Positions 1 through 7,177 of a stretch of DNA of 43,611 bases are shown here, piece by piece. Where the stretch lies: NCBI RefSeq assembly GCF_004634245.1, contig NZ_SJTF01000023.1:1-43611 (forward strand), given 5' to 3'. The notes below the pieces were generated by a model. That model was not told where the DNA came from. It did no database searches and was given only the letters and a program-made list of their open reading frames with translations. Position 1 is the first letter of the stretch; each line of letters opens with the position of its first letter. Source of the stretch: Flavobacterium foetidum (GTDB taxonomy: Bacteria; Bacteroidota; Bacteroidia; Flavobacteriales; Flavobacteriaceae). The position numbers and the translations under genes are program-made.

Positions 1-116
1 TAACTCATAACTCATAACTCATAACTCATAACTCATAACTCATAACTCATAACTCATAACTCATAACTCATAACTCACAACTCACAACTCATAAAACTCA
101 TAACTCATAAAACTCA
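1..116. repeat. Heptanucleotide tandem repeat (unit TAACTCA)
   Basis: About 11 near-perfect copies of the 7-bp unit TAACTCA run from the window edge to about position 75, then degenerate copies (CACAACT, CATAAAACT) continue to about 116. The degenerate end overlaps the last codons and stop of the minus-strand amidohydrolase gene, so the final residues of that protein (EFYEL) and its TGA are written in repeat sequence. The array is cut by the window edge, so its full length is unknown. It looks like a slippage-prone minisatellite grown from the 3' end of the gene. Confidence 0.9.
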
Positions 117-928
117 TTCGCATTCTCAAACCAAATCTTATTTTGGTCTTCGACTGAAAACTTCGAAATATAATCTTCTAAAGTTTTTACCACTTCGTGA
201 TAATCTGAAGCCACGTTTAAAACTGGCCAATCTGAGCCATACATTAATTTGTCTGCTGAAAAGTTTTCAAAAATTACATCTAAATATGGCTTCAAATCTT
301 CTCGTTTCCAATTTTTCCAGTCCGCTTCTGTGACCATTCCTGAGATTTTACAGTAAACGTTGTCGTATTTTGCAATTTCTTCTATTCCTTTTTTCCAAGA
401 ATCAATGTTTCCTGATTTGATATCTGGTTTCGCAATATGGTCGATTACAAACTTTTGGTTTGGAAAATCTTGAACCAAACGTATTGCAGCAGGAAGTTGT
501 CTGTGAAAAATTAAAATATCATAAGTATAATTGAATGGCTTTAAAGCTTTTATTCCTCTTCTAAATTCCTCACCATCCATAAAATCATCAGCTTCGCCTT
601 GTACGACGTGTCTAAATCCTTTTAGTTTTTTTTGATTGGCGAAAAATTGCAAACGTTCTTCGATATTTTCATTTCGTAAATCTATCCATCCAACAACGCC
701 TTTTATGAAATCATTTTTAGAAGCTAAATCCAACAGAAAATTAGTTTCTTCTTCCGATTGACTAGCTTGAACAGCAACACAGCCTTCAAACTCATTAGCA
801 CTCAATAACGGCTCTAAATCTTCTGGAAGAAAATCTCTTTGAATATTTTGCATGGTTTCGTCAATCCAACTGTCTCGAACCGGGTCAAACTTCCAAAAAT
901 GCTGATGGGAATCTATTCTTTTACTCAT
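98..928 (-). CDS. Amidohydrolase family 2 protein, probable L-fuconolactonase
   Basis: A 276-residue TIM-barrel metal-dependent hydrolase of the amidohydrolase-2 (COG3618) family. The N-terminal metal motif is IDSHQHFW with His8 and His10. A barrel histidine lies in VIDHIAKPD (His164), and the catalytic Asp is in YGSDWPV (Asp233). No signal peptide is present, so it acts in the cytoplasm. In this family L-fuconolactonase opens L-fucono-1,5-lactone to L-fuconate. The adjacent SDR dehydrogenase and FAH hydrolase support that role by context. It is the last gene of the minus-strand arm in view, 6 bp after the SDR gene, so the two are probably co-transcribed. Its stop codon lies in the heptamer repeat. 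Hydrolysis of another sugar lactone (rhamnono- or galactonolactone) cannot be excluded from sequence alone. Confidence 0.82.
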   Translation of the reverse strand: MSKRIDSHQHFWKFDPVRDSWIDETMQNIQRDFLPEDLEPLLSANEFEGCVAVQASQSEEETNFLLDLASKNDFIKGVVGWIDLRNENIEERLQFFANQKKLKGFRHVVQGEADDFMDGEEFRRGIKALKPFNYTYDILIFHRQLPAAIRLVQDFPNQKFVIDHIAKPDIKSGNIDSWKKGIEEIAKYDNVYCKISGMVTEADWKNWKREDLKPYLDVIFENFSADKLMYGSDWPVLNVASDYHEVVKTLEDYISKFSVEDQNKIWFENANEFYEL

Positions 929-934
929 AATTTC

Positions 935-1732
935 TTAATTAACATCGCTGATTAATGCGCGGTCTAAATGTACATAACCTCCATCTACAAAAACAAATTG
1001 TCCCGTAGTATGCGATGATTTTTCAGAAATGATGAAAAGTGCTGTATCTGCAATTTCTTCTGTTTTAGTCATTCGGCTTTCTAATGGAATCGTTTTACTA
1101 ATTTTTTTCAAGACCGCCTCTCCATCTGGCAAAGTTTTAATCCAATCTTCATAGGCTGGTGTGTAACTTTCCGCAATAATAATCGCATTCGAACGGATTC
1201 CGTACTGAATCAAATCTACTGCCCATTCTCTCGTTAAGCCTAAAACTCCCCCTTTCGCAGCAGCGTAACCCGAAGTGCCTCCCTGTCCAGTTAAAGCGAC
1301 TTTTGAACCAATATTCAAAATATTCCCTTTAGATTCTTTCAAATAAGGAAGCGAATATTTAGCCAGCAAAAAGTAACTTACTACATTCAATTTCAACGAA
1401 TTCATAAAATCTTCGTAACTAGAATCTAGTCCTGCTCCGTCATTTACGCCGACATTATTTATGATGGCATCGATTCTGCCGTATTTTGCTCCGATGACTT
1501 TTACAGCATTTTCTATTGCAACTGGGTCAGTTACATCGGTCTGCACAAATAAAGAATTCACACCTCTTTTTTGAAGTTTTTCTACATATTCAAAACCTCT
1601 TGCATTTCTATCAACCAAAACTGGAATAGCGCCTTCATCTGCCAATCTATTAACGATTGTTTCTCCGATACTACCTTCTTTTCCAGCTGAACCAGAAACG
1701 ACAACAATTTTATTTTTTAAGTTTAAATCCAT
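935..1732 (-). CDS. SDR family dehydrogenase, probable L-fucose dehydrogenase
   Basis: A 265-residue short-chain dehydrogenase/reductase. The Rossmann glycine loop is expanded (SGSAGKEGSIG, residues 13-23) compared with the classical TGxxxGxG. Other SDR landmarks are NNVG (92-95), the catalytic Ser143 in NIGSK, and Tyr156/Lys160 in the YxxxK motif. The end of the domain has the usual FVDGGY motif. It lies 6 bp upstream of the lactonase gene, which fits L-fucose oxidation to L-fuconolactone, the step before the lactonase. The alternative is the later 2-keto-3-deoxy-L-fuconate dehydrogenase step, also an SDR in Xanthomonas-type pathways. The family call is firm; the substrate is inferred from context. 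Confidence 0.75.
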   Translation of the reverse strand: MDLNLKNKIVVVSGSAGKEGSIGETIVNRLADEGAIPVLVDRNARGFEYVEKLQKRGVNSLFVQTDVTDPVAIENAVKVIGAKYGRIDAIINNVGVNDGAGLDSSYEDFMNSLKLNVVSYFLLAKYSLPYLKESKGNILNIGSKVALTGQGGTSGYAAAKGGVLGLTREWAVDLIQYGIRSNAIIIAESYTPAYEDWIKTLPDGEAVLKKISKTIPLESRMTKTEEIADTALFIISEKSSHTTGQFVFVDGGYVHLDRALISDVN

Positions 1733-1759
1733 TTTGTAGTTATTTAAGATTTATTTTTA

Positions 1760-1894
1760 AACACATATAAACATAGTTTTTGAAACCGCATAAAGGCGTT
1801 TCACTTGCATTAATTCACATAGTTCTATGTGTTAGCAACTAGTTTCTTCCTATTCACTTTTCGAGAAACAAAAAAATCTATGTTTTTATGTGTT
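1760..1894. repeat. 135-bp palindromic element, copy 1
   Basis: The ends are inverted: AACACATATAAACATAG at the left and a matching CTATG...TATGTGTT at the right. The centre contains AAAGGCGTTTCACT and CACATAG/CTATGTG. It is the same length as, and clearly similar to, the element at 3260-3394. Both lie between minus-strand genes of the same operon. No coding capacity is evident. It is probably a non-autonomous palindromic repeat of the genome. Confidence 0.8.
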
Positions 1895-1910
1895 TATTTA
1901 TTTTTCTCTT

Positions 1911-2016
1911 TTTGTCATTTCGAGGAACGAGGAATCTCCACAAGTAGCTCCGCAATCTAAATCGTAAATCTTTGTAGAGTTTCTTGCGGAGATCCTTCCT
2001 TCGTCAGGTTGACAAA
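1911..2016. repeat. Imperfect inverted-repeat element (TTTGTCATTTCGAGGAACGAGG type)
   Basis: The left arm starts TTTGTCATTTCGAGGAACGA and continues to GGAATCTCC. The right arm is GGAGATCC followed by TTCCTTCGTCAGGTTGACAAA, the imperfect reverse complement. From general knowledge, elements with TGTCATTTCGA arms recur in Flavobacterium intergenic regions. Here it sits directly downstream of the alcohol dehydrogenase stop codon and may act as a transcription attenuator or simple mobile repeat. Confidence 0.7.
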
Positions 2017-2044
2017 CTGTGCGTTAAAAGCTTGACTATAATTC

Positions 2045-3058
2045 CTAATCTATTTCAATCAACGCCTTGATTACATTATTTTTAGGGTCAATCAAATTTC
2101 CAAAATTGTTTATCATTTCGTCAAAACTAGTTCTATGCGTAATGTATTTTTTGGGATCGATTTTTCCTTCTTTCAGGCATTTCATTACGTATTCAAAATC
2201 TTCAATTGTGGCATTTCTGCTGCTCATTAAAGTCGATTCCCTTTTGTGGAAATCAGGATGACTGAAACTCAATTCGCCTTTTTGAAGTCCAACCAAGACA
2301 AATCTTCCGCCATGCGAAATATAATTGAAAGCGCTGTTCATCACTTTCTGATTTCCAGTTGCATCAATTACTACATTTGCCATATCTCCGTTTGTTAATT
2401 CAGCCAATTTAGCTGCAACATCGTCATTTAATGGATTAATCGTTTCATCTGCCTGCAATTGTTCTTTACAGAAATTCAATCTGTAATCGTTGATATCCAT
2501 TACGATAACTTTTGCACCAGCAATTTTAGCAAACTGAATCAAACCAATTCCGATTGGACCAGCTCCCATAACCAAAACAGTATCGGTTGCTTTTACAGCC
2601 GCTCTTCTAACTCCATGTGCTGCAATAGCCAAGGGTTCAACCAAAGCCAATTCATCATAATCTAATCCTTGACCGTGCAATAAATATTGCTCAGGAATTG
2701 ACACATATTCTGCCATGCCGCCATCAATATGCACTCCGAAAACTTTAATATTTACACAGCAATTTGTTAAGCCGTTTCTACAAGCCACACATTTTCCACA
2801 GTTAAAATACGGAATAAAAGTTACTTTATCGCCTGGCTTAAAACCTGCGGCATTTCCTTTTACATATTCAGCAGCCAATTCGTGACCTAAAATCCTTGGA
2901 TATTCAAAATAAGGCTGCGTACCGCCAAACGCGTGAATATCAGTTCCGCAGATTCCGATTCTTTTAATTTTCAATAAAACCTCCCCTTCTTTTGGTTCTG
3001 GAATATTGGTTTCTTTTAGTAAAAATTCTTGCGGTTTTTCGCAAACAATATATTTCAT
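2045..3058 (-). CDS. Zinc-binding alcohol dehydrogenase (MDR superfamily)
   Basis: A 337-residue medium-chain dehydrogenase. Catalytic-zinc residues are Cys37 (CGTD), His59/Glu60 (GHE) and Glu141 (EPLA). The structural zinc site is complete: Cys87, Cys90, Cys93 and Cys101. The NAD(P)-binding loop GAGPIG is at 165-170. It resembles sorbitol, L-gulonate and L-galactonate-type polyol/sugar-acid dehydrogenases. It lies between the FAH hydrolase and the SDR on the same strand, with roughly 300-380 bp gaps filled by palindromes. In the oxidative fucose pathway it could oxidise 2-keto-3-deoxy-L-fuconate to the 2,4-diketo acid, a step done by an SDR elsewhere. It could instead act on a different sugar or sugar acid. 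The fold is certain, the substrate is not. Confidence 0.8.
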   Translation of the reverse strand: MKYIVCEKPQEFLLKETNIPEPKEGEVLLKIKRIGICGTDIHAFGGTQPYFEYPRILGHELAAEYVKGNAAGFKPGDKVTFIPYFNCGKCVACRNGLTNCCVNIKVFGVHIDGGMAEYVSIPEQYLLHGQGLDYDELALVEPLAIAAHGVRRAAVKATDTVLVMGAGPIGIGLIQFAKIAGAKVIVMDINDYRLNFCKEQLQADETINPLNDDVAAKLAELTNGDMANVVIDATGNQKVMNSAFNYISHGGRFVLVGLQKGELSFSHPDFHKRESTLMSSRNATIEDFEYVMKCLKEGKIDPKKYITHRTSFDEMINNFGNLIDPKNNVIKALIEID

Positions 3059-3084
3059 TTTTTGTTTCGTTTAAATTTCTAATT

Positions 3085-3209
3085 GGACGCGGATGATACA
3101 GATTCGCTATCGCGAAGACACGGATTAAACGGATTTCTATTATTTTTTAAATATAAAATCCGTTTAAATCAGCGTTTTTACGAAGTAAATCAGTTTTATC
3201 CGCGTTACC
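3085..3209. repeat. Inverted-repeat element (GACGCGGAT type)
   Basis: The left arm contains GGACGCGGATGATACAGATT and ACGGATTAAACGGATTT. The right arm contains AAATCCGTTTAAATCAGCG and ATCCGCGTTACC, the imperfect complement. Total span is about 125 bp. It has no coding potential. Confidence 0.7.
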
Positions 3210-3259
3210 ATTCGTTAATATAATAACAGATAGTTAACTCGTTGGGTGAAATTATTTTC

Positions 3260-3394
3260 AACACATAGAAACATAGTTTAACTAAACTTAAAAAAGGCGT
3301 TTCACTAGCCTAAATGCACATAATTTAGCTATGTGTGGAAACTTGTTTCTTCCATTTTCTTTTTTCGGCACAAAAAACTATGCTTCTATGTGTT
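3260..3394. repeat. 135-bp palindromic element, copy 2
   Basis: This copy starts AACACATAGAAACATAG and ends with CTATGCTTCTATGTGTT. It shares with copy 1 (1760-1894) the inverted ends, the internal AAAGGCGTTTCACT and the GTTTCTTCC.ATT stretch, with exactly the same length. Outer arms GTTGGGTG/CACCCAAC extend the potential hairpin on both sides. Confidence 0.8.
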
Positions 3395-3439
3395 AAAATG
3401 CTTTTATTTTTTTAATTACACCCAACGGGTATAGTTATA

Positions 3440-4294
3440 TTACTTTTTGTAAGCTACAGCCTTTTGTTTACTTGTTCCCAAACCTTCAATTCCAAGCTCA
3501 ATAACATCACCCGCTTTAATGTAAATAGGATCTGGTTTTATTCCTAAACCAACTCCCGGAGGCGTTCCCGTACTGATGATATCGCCCGGAAGCAAAGTCA
3601 TAAACTGACTTAAATAATGCACCAGATAAGGAATTTTGAAAACTAAATTCAATGTGTTGCTGTCTTGGTATTTTTTACCGTTTACCGTCAGCCACATTTT
3701 TAGATTATCCACATCTGCGATTTCGTCTTTTGTTGCCAAAAATGGTCCAAGAGGCGCAAAAGTGTCGCTTCCTTTTCCTTTTGCCCATTGTCCGCCACGC
3801 TCCAACTGGAAAGCTCTTTCGCTATAATCATTCAATAAAGCATATCCAGCAACATAATCCAACGCTTCAGCTTCTTCTACATAACTTGCTTTTTTCCCTA
3901 CGATGAAAGCCAATTCTACTTCCCAATCTGTTTTTTCACTGTTTTTCGGAATAATCAAATCGTCGTCTGGACCGCATAACGAAGTAGTCGATTTAAAGAA
4001 GATAATAGGTTCTGTCGGAATTGGAGCGTTGGTTTCTTTACAGTGATCAATATAATTCAATCCAATACAGATAATTTTTGAAGGTCTTGCAACAGGTGAA
4101 CCCAAACGAACAGATGCATCAACTTCCGGCAAAGACGGATTGTTTTCTAATGCTTTTTGCAATTTTTCTAATCCGTTTTCTTCAAAGAAGCTTTCGTTAA
4201 AATCGGTTACTATCGAAGAAACATCGAATCTTTTTTCTCCAATCAAAACTCCCGGCTTTTCCTTTCCGATTTCTCCAAAACGTATTAATTTCAT
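3440..4294 (-). CDS. Fumarylacetoacetate hydrolase family protein, probable 2,4-diketo-3-deoxy-L-fuconate hydrolase
   Basis: A 284-residue FAH-fold hydrolase. The conserved IGLNYIDHCKE motif is at 77-87. Metal-ligand acids sit in DWEVELAFIVG (Glu125, Glu127) and LLNDYSER (Asp156), and the family motif TGTPPGVG lies near the C-terminus. Members with a similar N-terminal region (MKLIRFG..G..kPGvl) include the 2,4-diketo-3-deoxy-L-fuconate hydrolases that split the diketo acid into pyruvate and L-lactate. It is the first gene of the minus-strand arm, divergent from the binding-protein-like gene at 4695. The family is secure; the precise acylpyruvate substrate rests on the neighbouring lactonase, dehydrogenase and fucose-type permease. 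Confidence 0.82.
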   Translation of the reverse strand: MKLIRFGEIGKEKPGVLIGEKRFDVSSIVTDFNESFFEENGLEKLQKALENNPSLPEVDASVRLGSPVARPSKIICIGLNYIDHCKETNAPIPTEPIIFFKSTTSLCGPDDDLIIPKNSEKTDWEVELAFIVGKKASYVEEAEALDYVAGYALLNDYSERAFQLERGGQWAKGKGSDTFAPLGPFLATKDEIADVDNLKMWLTVNGKKYQDSNTLNLVFKIPYLVHYLSQFMTLLPGDIISTGTPPGVGLGIKPDPIYIKAGDVIELGIEGLGTSKQKAVAYKK

Positions 4295-4694
4295 AATCGT
4301 ATATTTTTAAATGTTAGTTTATTTTTTTTTCTGATGAATGAAATCCATCAATTATTCTTTTTCTTTAGCTAATCTTGCAAATGCTATTCGAAATGCTTCA
4401 AAAAAGCAAGCAAAATTAATAAATGTAAAAATCACAATTACAAAAGTACTTTTTAAATATTAATATTCGAGATATATTTTATTTTAGGTTTATTAAAATA
4501 ACCATACTTTAAAAATTTATAACATTTTTTAGATGCTTTGTAAAAATTCAGTCTTAAATTTTTAACTTTATTCAAAAAACCCCCGTATTAACACAGGGAT
4601 TTCTTGCGCATTACAATCTTATTTCTACTTTTGTAATTGTATTTTTTACATTTATTATTTCTCACGACATCACAATCCAAAATCCCTATAAAAA
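4295..4694. promoter_or_regulatory. 400-base divergent promoter region of the sugar locus
   Basis: This AT-rich gap separates the two arms of the locus and contains no gene. The plus-strand promoter is at 4604-4633. On the minus strand CAAAATTA (4411-4418) reads as TAATTTTG, a match to the Bacteroidota -7 element for the FAH gene, but no TTG is correctly spaced upstream, so this is weak. No convincing operator palindrome was found, and no regulator gene for the arms is in the window. Confidence 0.5.
4604..4633 (+). promoter_or_regulatory. Bacteroidota-type promoter for the plus-strand sugar operon
   Basis: TTG at 4604-4606 is followed after exactly 19 bases by TACTTTTG (4626-4633), matching the Bacteroidota consensus TTG-N19-TAnnTTTG. 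Transcription would start near 4640, giving a leader of about 55 nt before the ATG at 4695. Confidence 0.7.
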
Positions 4695-5843
4695 ATGATA
4701 AAATTAAAAGGCATTACCTGGAATCATACAAGAGGTTTACTTCCAATGGTTGCCACTTCACAGCGTTTTACCGAGTTACACCCTGAAGTTGAAATTTCTT
4801 GGGAAAAAAGAAGTTTACAAGAATTTGCGGATGCCTCAATTGAGGATCTTGCCAAAAGATTTGACTTGCTGGTAATTGATCATCCATGGACGGGTTTTGG
4901 AGCACAGACAAAAGCTATTCTTCCATTAACAGATTTTCTATCTACAGATTATATAAAAGATCAGGAACAGAATACCGTTGGAAAATCATATGGAAGTTAT
5001 GTTTTTCACAATAAATTATGGGCACTTCCGATAGATGCTGCCACTCCTGTGGCTTCTGCCCGATTAGACATCTTAGAGAAAAACAATTTAGAAGTACCCA
5101 AAACCTACGAGGATTTATTGGCACTGGCACAAAAAGGACTTGTGGCTTTTGCAGGAATTCCAGTTGACGTTTTGATGAGCTTTTATATGTTTTGCTGCAG
5201 TCTTGGTGAAGCACCTTTTCTTTCTGAAGAAAAAGTAATCACAGAAACTACAGGAAAAAAAGCGCTTCAAATGTTTAGAGAACTGGCGCAGTTGATTGAT
5301 CCGGCAAACTTTAACCGAAATCCGATTCAGGTTTACGAAGCTATGGTCAATACAGACGAAATTGCTTACTGCCCTTTTGCATATGGATATACTAATTATT
5401 CTCGAACTGGATACAGCCGTAAACTGCTTCATTTTTACGACTTAGTGAGTTTAGACGGGAAACCTATGATTTCGTCATTGGGTGGTACTGGATTAGCAGT
5501 TTCTTCTTTTAGCGAACATATCGGCGAAGCAATGCGATATGCCGAATTTACAGGATCATCTCAGGTGCAGCAAAACATCTACACAGATAACGGAGGTCAG
5601 CCTGGACATTTGCAAGCATGGAAAAATGAGCGATTGAATGAATTGACACACGATTATTTTACCAATACATTGCCTGCATTACAAAGAGCATTTTTGCGTC
5701 CGCGTTACTACGGCCATATGTATTTCCAAGATCATGCTGGAGATGTGGTTCGCAATTATTTAATATACGGCGGAGACGAGCAGAAAGTTTTGGATGAAAT
5801 GAATTCGCTTTACGCGGAATCCCTTAAAATCCAGACAATATGA
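4695..5843 (+). CDS. Cytoplasmic solute-binding-protein-like protein 1 (SBP family 1 fold, no signal peptide)
   Basis: A 382-residue protein with the pattern of family 1 (MalE/UgpB-type) extracellular solute-binding proteins. Early on it has FDLLVIDHPWTGFG, then WALPIDAATPVASARLDILEKN followed by P..YEDLLALA. Near residue 270 come GLAVSSFSEHIGEAMRYAEF and the expected S..VQQ segment. It begins MIKLKGITWNHTRG, with no hydrophobic signal sequence or lipobox. An in-frame TAA at 4689-4691, two codons before the ATG, excludes an upstream signal peptide. Its last 4 bp overlap the start of the CoA-transferase gene (ATGA at 5840-5843), so translation is coupled. No ABC permease or ATPase occurs in the window. 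A cytoplasmic ligand-binding or catalytic partner of the CoA-transferase is inferred; the function is unknown. Confidence 0.78.
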   Translation: MIKLKGITWNHTRGLLPMVATSQRFTELHPEVEISWEKRSLQEFADASIEDLAKRFDLLVIDHPWTGFGAQTKAILPLTDFLSTDYIKDQEQNTVGKSYGSYVFHNKLWALPIDAATPVASARLDILEKNNLEVPKTYEDLLALAQKGLVAFAGIPVDVLMSFYMFCCSLGEAPFLSEEKVITETTGKKALQMFRELAQLIDPANFNRNPIQVYEAMVNTDEIAYCPFAYGYTNYSRTGYSRKLLHFYDLVSLDGKPMISSLGGTGLAVSSFSEHIGEAMRYAEFTGSSQVQQNIYTDNGGQPGHLQAWKNERLNELTHDYFTNTLPALQRAFLRPRYYGHMYFQDHAGDVVRNYLIYGGDEQKVLDEMNSLYAESLKIQTI

Positions 5844-6982
5844 GGCCTTTAGAAGGATTAATTGTTTTAGAATTCTGTCAATTCTTAGCGGGTCCGTCTG
5901 CTGGTTTAAAACTAGCCGATTTGGGCGCGCGCGTCATTAAAATTGAGCGTCCTGTAAAAGGCGAAGCTTGCAGACAATTGAGTATTAAAGATTTATTTGT
6001 GGATGACAGCAGTTTGCTTTTTCATACCATTAACAGAAATAAAGAATCTTTTGCAGCCGATTTAAAAAATCCCGAAGATTTGGTTTTGATTAAAAAACTA
6101 ATCGAAAAGGCTGCTATTATGACGCATAATTTCAGACCCGGCGTGATGGAAAAAATCGGTTTAGATTTTGAAAATGCGCTTACTATAAATCCGCAGATTA
6201 TTTACGGAACCATTACGGGTTACGGAAATGAAGGCCCGTGGGCAAAAAAACCGGGACAAGATTTATTGTTGCAATCGCTTTCTGGATTAAGCTGGCTGAG
6301 CGGACGCAAAAGTCAAGGCCCAGTTCCGTTTGGATTGGCGGTTGCCGATTTAATGTGCGGCAATCATTTTGTACAGGGAATTTTAGCAGCACTTTTAAAA
6401 AGAGCCAAAACTAAAAAAGGAGTTCTAGTAGAAGTTAGTTTATTAGAATCGATTCTAGATGTGCAGTTTGAGGCCATCACTTCTTTCTTAAACGATGGCG
6501 GACAACAGCCTGAACGAGGCGATATAAAAGGAAGCGCACATGCTTTTTTAAGCGCTCCTTACGGAGTTTACCAAACCCAAGACGGTTATTTGTCTCTTGC
6601 GATGGGCGATTTACTTTTCATCGGAAAAACTTTAGGATTGGATTTAAACGCTTTCGCGGATAAACATCTTTGGTTTGAAAAAAGAGATGAAATCAGAACG
6701 ATTTTGAGCGAAAAAATCAAAACCCAAACTTCTGATTATTGGATTGAAATTCTGCAAAAAGAAGGCATTTGGTGCGGCAAAGTTTTCAATTACGAAGAAT
6801 TAGACAAGCAGCCTTTTGTTAATGAATTACAGCTGAAACAAACTGTAAAAAATACCGAAGGTGAAACTTTGGTAACCACCAGAAGTCCGATTCAGTTAGA
6901 TGGCGAAATTTTATTGAGTGAAAAAGCAGCTCCAAAAGTTGGTCAAGATAATATAGCGATACACAAAGAGTTTATTCAGTAA
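5840..6982 (+). CDS. CaiB/BaiF family (class III) CoA-transferase 1
   Basis: A 380-residue class III CoA-transferase, near the usual family length of about 400. The N-terminal signature is complete: FCQFLAGPSAGLKLADLGARVIKIE split over residues 12-36. NRNKESFAADLK is at 65-76, HNFRPGVMEKIGL at 96-108 and GQDLLLQSLSGL at 139-150. The predicted catalytic Asp170 lies in AVADLMCG, matching the aspartate that forms the acyl anhydride in formyl-CoA transferase. The gene overlaps the binding-protein-like gene by 4 bp. It is clearly paralogous to the CoA-transferase at 7178. Family members move CoA between carboxylic acids; the acid here is not known. Confidence 0.9.
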   Translation: MRPLEGLIVLEFCQFLAGPSAGLKLADLGARVIKIERPVKGEACRQLSIKDLFVDDSSLLFHTINRNKESFAADLKNPEDLVLIKKLIEKAAIMTHNFRPGVMEKIGLDFENALTINPQIIYGTITGYGNEGPWAKKPGQDLLLQSLSGLSWLSGRKSQGPVPFGLAVADLMCGNHFVQGILAALLKRAKTKKGVLVEVSLLESILDVQFEAITSFLNDGGQQPERGDIKGSAHAFLSAPYGVYQTQDGYLSLAMGDLLFIGKTLGLDLNAFADKHLWFEKRDEIRTILSEKIKTQTSDYWIEILQKEGIWCGKVFNYEELDKQPFVNELQLKQTVKNTEGETLVTTRSPIQLDGEILLSEKAAPKVGQDNIAIHKEFIQ

Positions 6983-7177
6983 TAAGCTACTATTTATTAT
7001 TCATCAGCTTAAATTTAAATCTGTCTAATCTGCTATAATCTTTTAAAATCTGCGTGAAAAATCTATGCGCAAAAAGTATTTCACTTAGATTTAAAAAGAT
7101 TTGAGCAGATTAAATTAGATTTTTAATTATTAAATAAAACGATTCAACAAACAAACCAATAAACGGTTAAACATAAA
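6983..7177. repeat. Long imperfect palindrome between the two CoA-transferase genes
   Basis: Within this 195-bp gap the left arm (about 7016-7058) carries AAATCTGTCTAATCTGC and AATCTTTTAAAATCTGCGTG. The right arm (about 7078-7124) is its imperfect complement, with CACTTAGATTTAAAAAGATT and GAGCAGATTAAATTAGATTT. A hairpin of roughly 44-bp arms could form in the transcript and separate expression of the two binding-protein/CoA-transferase units. A separate promoter was not recognised. Confidence 0.7.

Larger units (their letters stand above)
1733..2044. other. 312-base gap holding two palindromic elements
   Basis: The gap between the SDR and alcohol dehydrogenase genes contains no credible gene. 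It holds a 135-bp palindromic element (1760-1894) and a second inverted-repeat element (1911-2016). Both arms of the alcohol dehydrogenase-SDR junction are therefore capable of long hairpins in the transcript, which could attenuate or stabilise the downstream part of the operon. No clear promoter for the downstream minus-strand genes was recognised. Confidence 0.7.
3059..3439. other. 381-base gap filled by nested palindromic elements
   Basis: There is no gene between the FAH hydrolase and the alcohol dehydrogenase. From left to right the gap contains an inverted-repeat element (3085-3209) and a 135-bp palindrome (3260-3394). The latter is enclosed by outer inverted arms containing GTTGGGTGAAATTA (3241-3254) and TAATTACACCCAACGGG (from about 3412). 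Almost every base of the gap belongs to a repeat arm, so regulatory sites specific to the operon are not visible. Confidence 0.7.
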
